From positions 124,001 through 188,000 of the forward strand of contig CAVZEV010000005.1 of assembly GCA_963774405.1 (NCBI GenBank): a stretch of 64,000 nt of DNA, read 5' to 3'. The position numbers and the translations under genes are program-made. Each line of letters begins with the position of its first letter. The stretch's first letter is position 1. The stretch is from VRUE01 sp963774405. GTDB taxonomy: Bacteria; Actinomycetota; Thermoleophilia; Solirubrobacterales; 70-9. Under the pieces are notes generated by a model. That model searched no databases, was not told where the DNA came from, and saw nothing but the letters and a program-made list of their open reading frames with translations. This document shows, one piece after another, positions 9,054 through 17,791 of the stretch.

Positions 9054-9133
9054 TGTCGCCGCAGGAACCCCCACCCCCCTGCGGTAGCTAAAGCTTCCTC
9101 GGGGGGCGGGTTCCCCTACGGCGCCACCCCCCG
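9054..9133. repeat. Family B palindromic repeat, intergenic copy
   Basis: This imperfect hairpin has arms running roughly GCCGCAGGAACCC... and ...GGGTTCCCCTACGGC, with core CCCCCTGCGGTAGCTAAAGC followed by TTCCTCGGGGG. The same roughly 80-bp unit recurs in frame inside kgd at 46560-46640. Here it lies between nuoN and the acyl-CoA synthetase gene and may also end nuo transcription. Confidence 0.75.
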
Positions 9134-9154
9134 CGAGTGACGTATGGTCAGGGC

Positions 9155-10915
9155 ATGGGTGAGGAGCGGCCGAGAGGGCTTCAAGCGGGGACGATGTGCG
9201 AGGCGTTTCAGCTGACTGCTGAGGAGTGGGCGGAGAGTCCGGCGCTGCGGTTTAAGGACAGTGACTTCGAGGCGTCGTGGGCCGACTACGCGGAGGCGGT
9301 GCGGAAGCGGGCGGCGGGGTTGGCGAAGCTGGGTGTGAAACGAGGCGACACGGTTGGGTTCATGCTGGTCAATCGGCCGGCGCTGCATCTGACCGATGCG
9401 GCTGCGATGCATCTTGGTGCCACCTGCTTCTCGGTCTACAACACCTCGTCGCCGGAGCAGGTCGAGTATTTGGTGCGGGACGCCGAGAACCGGGTGATCG
9501 TTACCGAGCAGGCGTTTCTGGAGACGGTGCTGGCGGCTCGGGAGGCGGTCGAGACGTTGGAGCATGTGGTCATGATCGACGGCGAGGCGCCGGCGGGGAC
9601 GATCTCGGTTGAGGAGTTGGAAGCGATGGGCGAGCCGGATTTCGACTTCGAGGGCGCCTGGCGGGCGGTCGAGCCGGAGGACGTGCTCTGCTTGATCTAC
9701 ACATCCGGGACGACCGGGCCGCCGAAGGGGGTGCAGCTGACCCACGCCAACATGGTCGGGGTCTGGCGGGCCTGCGACGAGGTGCAGCAGACCGCGCCGG
9801 GCGGGCGGATGATCTCCTACCTCCCCAGCGCCCACATCGCCGACCGCTGGGCGGGGATCTACGCGCAGATGATCTACGGCAACTGCGTCTACTGCTGCCC
9901 CGACCCGCGCCAGATGGTCGCCTACTCGATCGAGGTCAAGCCGACGGTCTGGGGCGGCGTGCCGCGGATCTGGGAAAAGCTGAAGGCGGCGATCGAGGTC
10001 GGCATCGCGGCCGAGGCCGACGAGGCCAAACGCGAAGCGACCGAGGCGGCGATCGAGCTCGGGCTGCGCCGTGCTCGCGCGATGATGGGTGGCAGCGCCC
10101 CGGCCGAGCTCGAGGCGGAGTGGCAGCAGGCCGACGAGCAGGTGCTCTCGAGGATCCGCGCGATGCTCGGCCTCGACCAGGTCGAGTCGTTCGTGGTCGG
10201 GGCGGCACCGACCCCGCCCGAGGTGCTCGAGTTCTTCCTCGCGCTCGGGATCGAGATCCGCGAGACCTGGGGGATGTCGGAGACGACCGCGATCACGACC
10301 CTCAACCCGCCGGGCGGCGTGCGGGTCGGCACGGTCGGCCCGCCGATCCCGAACACCGAGGTGAAACTTGCCGACGACGGCGAGGTGATGGTGCGCGGCC
10401 CGCAGGTGATGAAGGGCTACCGCAACCTGCCCGAGAAGACGGCCGAGGCACTGAGCGAGGATGGCTGGCTGCTGACCGGCGACATCGGCGAGTTCGACGA
10501 GGCGGGCTACCTGCGGATCGTCGACCGCAAGAAGGAGCTGATCATCAACGCGGCCGGCAAGAACATGTCGCCGGCCAACATCGAGGCGAAGCTGAAGGCG
10601 GCGACGCCGCTGATCGCCCAGGCGGTGGCGATCGGCGACAACCGCCCCTACAACGTCGCCCTGCTCGCCCTCGACCCCGAAACGCTCGCCGCCCGCGGCG
10701 CCAGCGCAGACGATCCCGCCGTCGCCGAGGAGATCGCCGCCGCCGTCGAGGCCGCCAACGCGCGCCTCTCGCGGGTCGAGCAGATCAAGCGCTACAAGGT
10801 GCTCGGCGGCGAGTGGGTCCCCGGCGGCGAGGAGCTGACGCCGACGATGAAGCTGAAGCGCCGCCCGATCGAGCGCAAGTACGAAGCGGAGATCGAAGCG
10901 CTCTACGCAGGCTAA
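9155..10915 (+). CDS. Long-chain fatty acyl-CoA synthetase (AMP-forming)
   Basis: This enzyme activates fatty acids to acyl-CoA through an acyl-adenylate. The 586-residue product is of the FadD15-like adenylate-forming type. The P-loop-like motif LIYTSGTTGPPKGV lies near residue 183, ETWGMSETTAITTL near 370, and LTGDIGEFDEAGYLRIVDRK near 441. A late lysine in TPTMKLKRRPI is the expected catalytic one. I chose ATG 9155; ATG 9137 and ATG 9194 are also in frame. The gene stands alone, preceded by a Family B repeat and followed by a short AT-rich hairpin. Confidence 0.9.
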   Translation: MGEERPRGLQAGTMCEAFQLTAEEWAESPALRFKDSDFEASWADYAEAVRKRAAGLAKLGVKRGDTVGFMLVNRPALHLTDAAAMHLGATCFSVYNTSSPEQVEYLVRDAENRVIVTEQAFLETVLAAREAVETLEHVVMIDGEAPAGTISVEELEAMGEPDFDFEGAWRAVEPEDVLCLIYTSGTTGPPKGVQLTHANMVGVWRACDEVQQTAPGGRMISYLPSAHIADRWAGIYAQMIYGNCVYCCPDPRQMVAYSIEVKPTVWGGVPRIWEKLKAAIEVGIAAEADEAKREATEAAIELGLRRARAMMGGSAPAELEAEWQQADEQVLSRIRAMLGLDQVESFVVGAAPTPPEVLEFFLALGIEIRETWGMSETTAITTLNPPGGVRVGTVGPPIPNTEVKLADDGEVMVRGPQVMKGYRNLPEKTAEALSEDGWLLTGDIGEFDEAGYLRIVDRKKELIINAAGKNMSPANIEAKLKAATPLIAQAVAIGDNRPYNVALLALDPETLAARGASADDPAVAEEIAAAVEAANARLSRVEQIKRYKVLGGEWVPGGEELTPTMKLKRRPIERKYEAEIEALYAG

Positions 10916-10927
10916 TAGTGCCTACGG

Positions 10928-10953
10928 AATACTAAGTCTTTTCTCTTAGTATT
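10928..10953. terminator. AT-rich hairpin after acyl-CoA synthetase gene
   Basis: Nine-bp stem AATACTAAG / CTTAGTATT with an 8-nt loop, in a conspicuously AT-rich 56-bp gap. It lies 13 bases after the synthetase stop and about 20 bases before the next GTG. There is no clear U-tract, so it could instead be part of the promoter region of the ATPase gene. Confidence 0.5.
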
Positions 10954-10971
10954 GGATAGTATCTGTTAGCA

Positions 10972-12135
10972 GTGGACTCGCTGCTAAACCCCTATAGGCC
11001 CGGAGCGGGAACGCCGCCGCCGATGCTTGCCGGGCGCGAGGCAGAGCTCGAGGCGGTCGCCAACCTCCTCGGTCGACTGGCGGCGGGTCGGGGTGAGCGC
11101 AGCATCGTGCTCACCGGCCTGCGCGGCGTCGGCAAGACCGCAATTCTCTGGGCGGCCGAGGAGGAGGCGGAGAACAGGGGCTGGATTGGGCAAAGCCTGG
11201 AGGCCCGAAACGACATCGACTTCCGCGCCGCCCTCACCGACCGTGCCTGGGTGGTCCTTCGACACCTCGAACACAAGGGAGCGGTGCGCGAGACGTTGAC
11301 CCGCCTGGCGACCCTGATCAGGCGCGTGCGACTTACGGAGCCGGCAAGCGGACTCGAGTTGGGCGTTGACGTCGAAGGCTCCGCCGGGCGAGGAGGAGGG
11401 GCGCTCGAGGCCGACGTCGTCGAGCTGTTCCGGGAGCTGGGGTCAACCGCCCGCGACACCGGCACCGGCGTTCTCTTCCTGCTCGACGAGCTGCAACTTG
11501 TTGAGCCCGCGGTCCTCGAGGCGCTGTGCGCGGCGATGCACGACCTCGGCAAGCGCGAGCTTCCACTCGGGATCATCGCGGCCGGCCTCCCGACCCTTCG
11601 CCGACAGCTGCTCGGCGCCAAGACCTACGCGGAGCGCCTGTTCACCTACCGCGAGCTGGGACCCCTGGCCGACGAGGCGGCGGCACTGGCGCTGGTCGAG
11701 CCGGCCCGATCGATGGAGCCCGGGCTCGAGTTCGACGACCCAGCGTTGGATGCATTGCTCACGGCCTGCCAGGGCTACCCCTACTTCGTTCAGGTGTATG
11801 GCCATGCCGCTTGGCGAGTCGCAACCGGTCCGACGCTGAGCACCGCCGAGGCCGCCGAGGCTTTGCGGTTGGGTCGGTCGGAACTGGACGCCGACCTCTA
11901 CGCCGGACGCTGGGACCGCGCCGGCGCCGGCGCCCGGGAATACATGCGACAGATGGCGAACCTCGGGGACGGACCCGTGAGCAGCGGCGAGGTCGCCGCC
12001 GTGTTCGGTGGCCACCGGGCCGCCGCCCCAACTCGGGATCGCCTGATCGACGATGGCCTCATCTTCAGTCCGGCCCGCGGCCAGGTGGCGTTCACGGTCC
12101 CCGGCTTCGCAAACTACATACGGCAGATTTCCTAA
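10972..12135 (+). CDS. AAA ATPase, ORC/Cdc6-like (AAA_16 type)
   Basis: The 387-residue product has a P-loop ATPase fold. Walker A is GLRGVGKT near residue 49 and Walker B is VLFLLDELQ near 165. An AAA lid-like region follows, with LDALLTACQGYPYFVQVYGH around 260, and a winged-helix-like C-terminus (SSGEVAAVFGG, then DGLIFSPARGQVAFTVPGF). This order resembles the AAA_16 / archaeal Orc-type ATPases common in actinobacteria, whose role is mostly unknown. The GTG at 10972 is the only good start. The next gene's frame overlaps its 3' end. Confidence 0.8.
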   Translation: MDSLLNPYRPGAGTPPPMLAGREAELEAVANLLGRLAAGRGERSIVLTGLRGVGKTAILWAAEEEAENRGWIGQSLEARNDIDFRAALTDRAWVVLRHLEHKGAVRETLTRLATLIRRVRLTEPASGLELGVDVEGSAGRGGGALEADVVELFRELGSTARDTGTGVLFLLDELQLVEPAVLEALCAAMHDLGKRELPLGIIAAGLPTLRRQLLGAKTYAERLFTYRELGPLADEAAALALVEPARSMEPGLEFDDPALDALLTACQGYPYFVQVYGHAAWRVATGPTLSTAEAAEALRLGRSELDADLYAGRWDRAGAGAREYMRQMANLGDGPVSSGEVAAVFGGHRAAAPTRDRLIDDGLIFSPARGQVAFTVPGFANYIRQIS

Positions 12136-12164
12136 TCGGCGTCCTCCTGACAACCGCGGCAATC

Positions 12165-13058
12165 GTGATCTTGGTCGGGATCGGCGTCGCTTCCGAGCAC
12201 CGCTGGCCGAGGGGTGCGGCCCACGCCGCGCGACGCTCGCTGACCCTGCTGCTCTACGTCTTCCTGCCGCCGGTGATCTTCTTCAACATCGCCAAGGCGA
12301 ACATCGACCTCAGCCACGGAGTCGGGCTGATTCTCGGCGTCGTCGCCTCCTCGCTCGGCGCCCTGCTCGCCTTCCTCGTCGCCGACCGCGGGTTGAAGTT
12401 GCCGCGCTTCCAGACCGGCGCTGTCGTCGTCACCGTGCTCAGCGTCAACACCGGCTACCTCGGCTACCCGATGACCGTGGCCCTGCTCGGTCGCGACCAG
12501 CTTTCGACCGCCGTCCTTTATGACGTGCTCGTCACCGGGCCCTGCCTGCTGCTCGGCGCCTTCGCGGTCGGCGCCGCCTTCGGCACCAAGGCGGGCGAAA
12601 CCCCACGCCAGCGAGTGCGCGCCTTCTTCACCCGCAACCCGGCCCTCTACGCCGCGATCCTCGGCCTGCTGGCGCCGAAGGCCCTGGCGCCCACCGCCCT
12701 GGTCGACGCCTCGCAGGCGCTGATCGTGGCGATCCTGCCGATCGGCTTCTTCGCCGTCGGCGCCACCCTGGCCGAGAACGCCGAGCACGGCGAGCTGCCG
12801 ATCCCGCCGCCGATGACCCGCCCCGTGGCGCTGACGATCGCCACCCGGCTCGCGGTCGTCCCCGGCCTGCTGATGCTGCTGGCGGCGCCGCTTATCGACC
12901 TGCCCGCCGCCTACCGGCTGCTCTCGGCGATGCCCTCCGGCCTCAACTCGCTCGTCGTCGCCCACGCCTACGGCCTCGACATGGAGATCACCGCCGAGGC
13001 CGTCGTCTGGTCGACCGCGATCGTCGTCAGCGCGGCCCTGCTGTCACTCTTGCTCTGA
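12165..13058 (+). CDS. AEC-family (auxin efflux carrier-like) permease
   Basis: This membrane transporter has about nine to ten hydrophobic segments and AEC-type features such as LSVNTGYLGYPMTVALLG in the middle and SAMPSGLNSLVVAHAYGLD near the C-terminus. Family members export small carboxylates or similar anions; the substrate here is not visible. The reading frame is open upstream, and homology seems to begin near 12129 (FLIGVLLTTAAIVIL), where no standard start codon exists. GTG 12165 is the first usual start but would trim the first helix, so the 5' end is unsure. The stop TGA overlaps the next ATG. Confidence 0.8.
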   Translation: MILVGIGVASEHRWPRGAAHAARRSLTLLLYVFLPPVIFFNIAKANIDLSHGVGLILGVVASSLGALLAFLVADRGLKLPRFQTGAVVVTVLSVNTGYLGYPMTVALLGRDQLSTAVLYDVLVTGPCLLLGAFAVGAAFGTKAGETPRQRVRAFFTRNPALYAAILGLLAPKALAPTALVDASQALIVAILPIGFFAVGATLAENAEHGELPIPPPMTRPVALTIATRLAVVPGLLMLLAAPLIDLPAAYRLLSAMPSGLNSLVVAHAYGLDMEITAEAVVWSTAIVVSAALLSLLL

Positions 13059-13408
13059 TGCTGCATCACGTCGGGATCGAGGTAGCGCCGGTCGACATCG
13101 AGCGCAGCGTCGAGCTCTGGCAGCTGCTCGGCTTCGAGCTGGTCGAGCCGCCCGCCTCGCTCAGCGAGTTCACCTGGCTCGAACGCGAGGGGACGCAGAT
13201 CCACCTGATGCCGACCGAGTCGCCGACGGTGCCACCGCGCGGCCACACCGCCGTCGTGGTCGCCGACTTCGAGGGCACCCTCGCGGCGCTCGCCGAGCAC
13301 GCCTTCGAGGTCGAAAACCGCCGCGAACACTGGGGCTCTCCCCGCGCCGTCGTGATCGCCCCCCCAGCCCACCGAATCGAGCTAATGGCCCACCCACCCC
13401 ACCGCTGA
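13058..13408 (+). CDS. VOC-superfamily (glyoxalase/bleomycin resistance-like) protein
   Basis: The 116-residue product is a single vicinal-oxygen-chelate module: MLHHVGIEVAPVDIERSVEL at the start, and AHRIELMAHP carrying the C-terminal metal-type glutamate. Members bind metals and act as isomerases, dioxygenases or binding proteins; the specific role here is unknown. The ATG overlaps the permease stop (TGATG), so the two are probably cotranscribed. A 15-bp hairpin (13399-13458) begins in its last codons. Confidence 0.82.
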   Translation: MLHHVGIEVAPVDIERSVELWQLLGFELVEPPASLSEFTWLEREGTQIHLMPTESPTVPPRGHTAVVVADFEGTLAALAEHAFEVENRREHWGSPRAVVIAPPAHRIELMAHPPHR

Positions 13409-13458
13409 CTTCGCCCTTTGGTGTCCAATAGGCCTCCTAAAGACGAAGTCAGCGGTGG
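13399..13458. terminator. 15-bp hairpin at the end of the VOC gene
   Basis: Perfect arms CCACCGCTGACTTCG (13399-13413) and their complement (13444-13458) enclose a 30-nt loop. The left arm lies inside the last codons of the VOC gene and the right arm just before the thyX-like gene. It probably ends the AEC-VOC transcript. Confidence 0.6.
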
Positions 13459-13501
13459 AGGTCGGGGGTTTGGCAGCCAGGGGCGTGGTTACGATGCGGC
13501 G

Positions 13502-15003
13502 GTGCGTTACCCGGTCGAGGACTTCACTGCCGAGGAGCGAGCTCTGCTCGCCCCTCACTTCACCAATCTCGATCGGCCCGTCTTCGCCTTGGTCAACCTG
13601 CCGGAGACGGTCAAGGGGGCGCTTTTCGCCCGCTATTCGCGCTATTCCGGGACCGTGCGCAGGCTCTACCTGGAGGAGTTCGCGGCCGACGCCGCGGCCG
13701 GGGAGCGGCCCTTCGACGGGGCCGAGGGCGAGCGGGCGGCCGGCCTCTACGAGCGCGTCTTCCTCGGCTATGGCGACGACTCGATCGCCCAGGTCGGCGG
13801 CGCCCACGTCGCCTGCGAGTGGGTCTCCAACGTGCTGACCAAGGTGCTGCAGCGCGGCCGCCTCGCCGCCTACCTGGAGCAGTCGACCCGCTACATCCCC
13901 TACGACAAGCCGATGCCCGGGGGGGGCGGCTACCGCTACTACCGCGGCGAGGATCTCGGCCCGCAGTTCGGCGCCGCGATGGACGAGATCTTCTCGATCT
14001 ACTCGCGCTCGTTGCAGCAGGTCGAGCGCTGGGCGGCGGAGCGCTGGCCGCGCGGCAAGGACGAACCGGCGGGCCCGTGGCAGCGCTCGATCCGGGCCAA
14101 GGCGCTCGACCTGCTGCGCGGCCTGCTGCCCGCCGCGACCCTGAGCCACGTCGGCATCTACGCCTCGGGCCAGGCCTACGAGCAGATGCTGCTGCGGCTG
14201 ATGGCCTCGCCGCTGCCGGAGGCGCGCGAGTACGGCGACATGATCCTGGCCGAGCTGAAGCAGGTGATGCCGAGCTTCGTCTCGCGGGTCGAGCGCCCCG
14301 ACCGCGGCGGCGAGTGGATCGCCTACCTGCAACAGCGCCGCGAGCAGACCGAGCAGTGGGTGGCGCGCCTCGGCCTCGACCGGCGCGGCGAGGGAGAGGC
14401 GAGCCCCTCGGTCGAGCTGGTCCACGTCGACGGCAGCGAAGAGAGCCTGCTCGCCGCCTGCCTGCTCGAGTCGGCCACGGTGCCCGAGACCAAGGTCCTC
14501 GCCCGCCTCGACGTGCTCGACCGCGAGGAGCGAGCGGCCCTGCTGGCAGCGATGGTCGGTGAGCGAGCCAACCGCCGCCACCGCCCCGGCCGCGGCTTCG
14601 AGGCGCTGCGCTACCGCTTCGAGATCGTCTCCGACTACGGCGCCTTCCGCGACCTGCAGCGCCACCGCATGCTGACCGTGCAGTGGCAGCGGCTCGGGCC
14701 TGACCTCGGTGCCGGGATTCCGGAGGAGGTGCGCGAGGCGGGCGCCGGCAGGAGTTCGAGCGAGCCCTGGAGATCTCCCGCAACGAGTACGAGCGCCTCG
14801 TCGACGCGGGCCTCCACGAGCAGGCCTCCTACGCGCTCAGCCTCGCCTACAGAATCCGCTACACGCTCGACCTCAACGCGCGCGAGGCGATGCACCTGAT
14901 CGAGCTGCGCTCAGGCCGCGAGGGCCACCCCACCTACCGCGCCGTCGCCCAGGCCATGCACGAGCGGATCGGGGCCATCACCCCGGTGTCGCCGCCGCGA
15001 TGA
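13502..15003 (+). CDS. ThyX-like protein with two ThyX domains (one frameshift)
   Basis: The repaired product has about 500 residues and holds two flavin-dependent thymidylate synthase (ThyX)-like halves. The first contains CEWVSNVLTKVLQRGRLAAY and LEQSTRYIPYD, the second ALRYRFEIVSDYGAFRDLQ followed by RHRMLTVQWQRLGPDLG. The second keeps RHR of the RHRx7S motif but lacks the serine, so activity is uncertain. The frame breaks at about 14745-14751; one added base joins REAGAG to EFERALEISRNEYERL and ends at TGA 15001-15003. GTG 13502 is chosen because the longer ORF starts inside a hairpin. The last codons overlap the next small ORF. Confidence 0.8.
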
Positions 15004-15098
15004 GCTTCGTCGATGACTCCAGGGAGCCGCGCCTCGAGCGGATCATGAGCGAGATTCGGACCCATCGGAAGCGGGCGGGCGCCGAGCAGTCCCGGTAG
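15000..15098 (+). CDS. Small 32-residue ORF coupled to the ThyX-like gene
   Basis: The ATG overlaps the thyX-like stop (ATGA). The product, MSFVDDSREPRLERIMSEIR plus 12 more residues, is charged and probably helical. It ends in AEQSR because its 3' end is the left arm of the palindrome 15082-15197; the convergent gene ends in the same five residues. I do not recognise a family. The overlap and codon use make it plausible but not certain. Confidence 0.45.
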   Translation: MSFVDDSREPRLERIMSEIRTHRKRAGAEQSR

Positions 15099-15197
15099 GG
15101 GTTCCGCTTAACTTTTTCGATGTAGAGGATGTCGCTGGCGCCGCGAGGTCAGCGCCGAAAAAGTGCAAGACGCTCCACCCCTACCGGGACTGCTCGG
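15082..15197. terminator. Bidirectional terminator-like palindrome shared by two convergent genes
   Basis: Perfect 21-bp arms (15082-15102 and 15177-15197) lie inside the 3' ends of two convergent genes. A second inner stem pairs ACTTTTTCG (15111-15119) with CGAAAAAGT (15156-15164) and gives T-rich runs on both strands. The layout fits a terminator working in both directions. Confidence 0.8.
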
Positions 15198-16044
15198 CCT
15201 CCGTCGGATCCTCGGGATCCTCTAGCTCAGGGAAATCCTCCGGCTGCTGCAGCTGCGAGGGAGAGCTGCCGTTGTCCTCGGGCGAGGACTCCATCGCGGC
15301 GGCCGCTCTGTCGCCCGGCGTCGGCCAGGGGATCGGTTCGCCCGCTGCCCAGGCGGGGGGCTGGCTGTCCTTGCGCAGGAGCAGGATGCCGAAGTAGATG
15401 AACCAGAGCAGGGTGAACTGGAAGAAGAGGAAGGAGACGGCGCCGAGGCCGATGCCGATGGCGCCCCAGAAGCGGGTGAGGAGGCCGACCCGCATCGCGT
15501 AGAGGCAGGTGTAGACCATGGCGACGACGAAGCCGATCTGGCCGCCGAGGCCGAAGCCGGCCGCCAGCGGCCGCAGGGGCGCTTCACTGATCGTTTCGTT
15601 GGCGATTTCGTTGGCGTGGTCGCTGTCGAGCTTGACGCCCTTGGCGAGCAGGTGCGGCACTTCGTTGCTGACGTAATCCGAGGCCGCGTGCAGGGTCGAA
15701 ACGCCGCCGAGGATCGCCAGCACGGCGAGGAAGAGCGGCGCCGCGACGACCACGCCAACCAGCTGGCCGCGCATCCGGTCGCTGCGGGCCTTGGCGCTGC
15801 GAAAGAGGTAATAGAGCGGCGCGGCGAGCAGGCTGATGCCGATCGCCTGCAGGATGCTGGAGAGGAGCTGGGCCGTGCGGTGCGCGTCGACGTTGCGCAG
15901 CAGCTCCGATTCGCCGCCGCTGCTGCCGACGCCCTGGGTCGCGACGACGATCGCGGCGACGATGAAGAGGACCGCGGCAAACGCGGCGAGGGCGGTTGGG
16001 GTGGCCCAGCGCTCCTCCCAGGCCAAGACGTTTCTGCGGTTCAC
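15181..16044 (-). CDS. Multi-pass membrane protein of unknown function
   Basis: The 287-residue product has about five or six transmembrane segments: one near residue 20 (TALAAFAAVLFIVAAIVVAT), one at 65-85, one at 95-120, and two or three between 170 and 245. A proline- and acid-rich cytoplasmic tail follows. I recognise no enzyme motif. The GTG at 16044 is chosen over the longer frame because it sits 19 bases from the divergently transcribed 16064 gene. The tail ends in the palindrome arm and spells AEQSR. Confidence 0.7.
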   Translation of the reverse strand: MNRRNVLAWEERWATPTALAAFAAVLFIVAAIVVATQGVGSSGGESELLRNVDAHRTAQLLSSILQAIGISLLAAPLYYLFRSAKARSDRMRGQLVGVVVAAPLFLAVLAILGGVSTLHAASDYVSNEVPHLLAKGVKLDSDHANEIANETISEAPLRPLAAGFGLGGQIGFVVAMVYTCLYAMRVGLLTRFWGAIGIGLGAVSFLFFQFTLLWFIYFGILLLRKDSQPPAWAAGEPIPWPTPGDRAAAAMESSPEDNGSSPSQLQQPEDFPELEDPEDPTEAEQSR

Positions 16045-16063
16045 GGGGCGTACGCTACCTGCG

Positions 16064-16702
16064 ATGAGTTCGACGCGAGCCGGTGAGCGCACCCCCGTCG
16101 TTCCGCTCGAGGCGGGGGCGGGGCCCGACAACCCGCCCTGCCCCGCCTGCGGCGAGCCGCTCTTCGGCTGGCTCGACGAGCGGCCCGGCCTGCACGGGTC
16201 GGTGAAGCGCTGCGAGAGCTGCGGCCTGGGCGTGATCGGGGACGCGGCCGGCAGCGCCGACGCGCTCACGGCCCTCGACCGCCTCGGTCGCGGCGAGAAG
16301 ATCCGCATCCTCAACCGGGCGAGCTTCGCCGCCTGGCTCGGCAGCGCCGGCTGGGCCGGCCTCGAGCCGGAGAGCCACTACCTGTTCACGCCCGAGGCGG
16401 TGCGCCGCCTCGTCGCCAACCGCGACCAGGTCGTTGCCCGGGCCCGCTGGGTGCCGGGCGCCGGCATCGCCTCGATGTGGCAGACGCTGCTCAACGGCCT
16501 CACCTTCGGCCGCAACGTCGCGCTCGGCGCCTTCAGCCGGGCCACCGCAGTGCCGGCCGACCGCCCCTGGCAGCGCCGCATGGACGCGCTGATCAGCCTC
16601 CTCGCCTCGATCCCCGCCATCCTGGTCGCGGTGCCGCTGGAGCTGATCGCGGCGGCCTTCCGCCGCGGCGCCGTGGTCTCCCTAAGCCTCAAGCTCCTCT
16701 GA
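16064..16702 (+). CDS. Zinc-ribbon protein of unknown function
   Basis: The 212-residue product has a likely zinc ribbon near the N-terminus, CPAC at about residue 26 and CESC near 49, in a layout like that of methyltransferase-associated ribbons. The middle (NRASFAAWLGSAGWAGLEPE and SHYLFTPEAVRRL) suggests a degenerate methyltransferase-type region. One or two hydrophobic helices lie at the C-terminus (SLLASIPAILVAVPLELIAA). It is divergent from the 15181 membrane protein gene, and the two may share control. No known family is assigned. Confidence 0.62.
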   Translation: MSSTRAGERTPVVPLEAGAGPDNPPCPACGEPLFGWLDERPGLHGSVKRCESCGLGVIGDAAGSADALTALDRLGRGEKIRILNRASFAAWLGSAGWAGLEPESHYLFTPEAVRRLVANRDQVVARARWVPGAGIASMWQTLLNGLTFGRNVALGAFSRATAVPADRPWQRRMDALISLLASIPAILVAVPLELIAAAFRRGAVVSLSLKLL

Positions 16703-16712
16703 GCCGCCGGAA

Positions 16713-16982
16713 CTAAGACAGGCCTTCGCGCGCCTCGCGCACGAGCGTCACTGCCTCGGGAAAGAGGACGCGGATCGCGTCGCGGACCTGCATCGCCTGC
16801 TGATCGGGATCGCCGGTGAGGTCGAGCTGGCCGATCGAGGCGACGGTCATCTCGACCGCGAGCTTGATCGCGTTGTCCGCCCAGGCGACGCGCTGGGAGG
16901 ACTGCATCTGCTCCGAGAGCTCCTCCATGCGGGCGCGGAACTCATCGGGGTCGCCAAAGAGGTTGAAGGGGCTGCCCTCCAT
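16713..16982 (-). CDS. Small conserved-looking hypothetical protein
   Basis: The 89-residue acidic, probably all-helical product begins MEGSPFNLFGDPDEFRARME and ends REAREGLS. Start CAT at 16980-16982 was chosen because upstream in-frame sequence is low-complexity. It is convergent with the 16064 gene, 10 bp away, and divergent from 17073. No family is recognised; coding status rests on codon use and a sensible composition. Confidence 0.55.
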   Translation of the reverse strand: MEGSPFNLFGDPDEFRARMEELSEQMQSSQRVAWADNAIKLAVEMTVASIGQLDLTGDPDQQAMQVRDAIRVLFPEAVTLVREAREGLS

Positions 16983-17072
16983 CTCGCAAATGAATAGCAG
17001 ACGGGAGTTGCGGGACAAAGTTCTGACACTCTGCGCGCCACACGCGCGTCCGCGCCGCCTAGCGTCGTGGGC

Positions 17073-17732
17073 ATGCACCACGAACGATCTTCCGAGCGCG
17101 GGTCGGCGAGCGTCGAGCAGGCCGGCCTCGTCGCCCTGATCGCCCTCTTGCTGCTCGCCGCGATCGCGGCCGTGGCCGCGGGCGGAGAAATCGACGCCGG
17201 CCGCACCCTGGGCGGCACGATCTCCAAACGCCTCGCCTGTGCTCCCCGCCTGCCCGACGCCTGCCGCCACCACCCGCTCGTTCCCGCCTACGGTTGGCCG
17301 CTCGCCCGCCTCGCCCGTGCCCTCGCGCCCGCGCCCGAGGCCCGGCCAGGTCCCACCGGCCTGCCCCTGGTGCCGGTCGACTTCCGCCACTGCCGCCGCG
17401 AAAGCTGCGCCGTCGCCGCCGGCCCCCACCTGACCGCCTCGCGACGGCGCACCACCGCCTTCACCCAGATCGACGACCAACGGCGCTCGCGCGGCTGGGT
17501 CGAGCTGACCTACTGGCTCTACCGCCCCGGCCTCGGCTGGGAACGCCAGTCTCGTCGCGCCGGCCAGGCCGACATCGAAGCGGCAGCCGGCACGCCGGTA
17601 CTACTCCATGACGACCCGGCGCTGGTTCCGCTGGAGACCATCCCCGGTCGTAACCACTACGACTTCCCCGCCTCCGAACAACCACCCTGGCAGTGGCACG
17701 TCGCCGGGCGCTATCCGGGCTGGTCGAGCTGA
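17073..17732 (+). CDS. Secreted or membrane-anchored protein with TadE-like N-terminus
   Basis: The 219-residue product starts with a short basic segment, then ASVEQAGLVALIALLLLAAI, a single hydrophobic helix preceded by a charged residue as in TadE/Flp-type pseudopilins. The rest is a soluble part with paired cysteines (LACAPRLPDAC and CRRESC). It may be a pilin-like or wall-associated protein; no export machinery is nearby. ATG 17073 is preferred to GTG 17067. Confidence 0.55.
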   Translation: MHHERSSERGSASVEQAGLVALIALLLLAAIAAVAAGGEIDAGRTLGGTISKRLACAPRLPDACRHHPLVPAYGWPLARLARALAPAPEARPGPTGLPLVPVDFRHCRRESCAVAAGPHLTASRRRTTAFTQIDDQRRSRGWVELTYWLYRPGLGWERQSRRAGQADIEAAAGTPVLLHDDPALVPLETIPGRNHYDFPASEQPPWQWHVAGRYPGWSS

Positions 17733-17760
17733 TGCGCGCGCCACCGGCCGTCCCCATTAA

Positions 17761-17787
17761 GCATCATGACAGCACGCTCTATGATGC
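17761..17787. promoter_or_regulatory. Inverted-repeat operator before vapBC
   Basis: GCATCAT (17761-17767) and ATGATGC (17781-17787) form 7-bp arms 13 bases apart, right in front of the antitoxin start. VapBC complexes usually bind such palindromes to repress their own operon, so this is the likely operator. Confidence 0.6.
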
Positions 17788-17791
17788 GATG

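Noticed and set aside
9029..9154. tRNA or small RNA gene after nuoN
   Set aside because: The structure is a repeat shared with the kgd linker; no cloverleaf or CCA-like end is found.
16713..17480. Longer minus-strand protein of 255 residues
   Set aside because: The upstream 166 codons are low-complexity and antisense to the TadE-like gene; only the last 89 codons look real.
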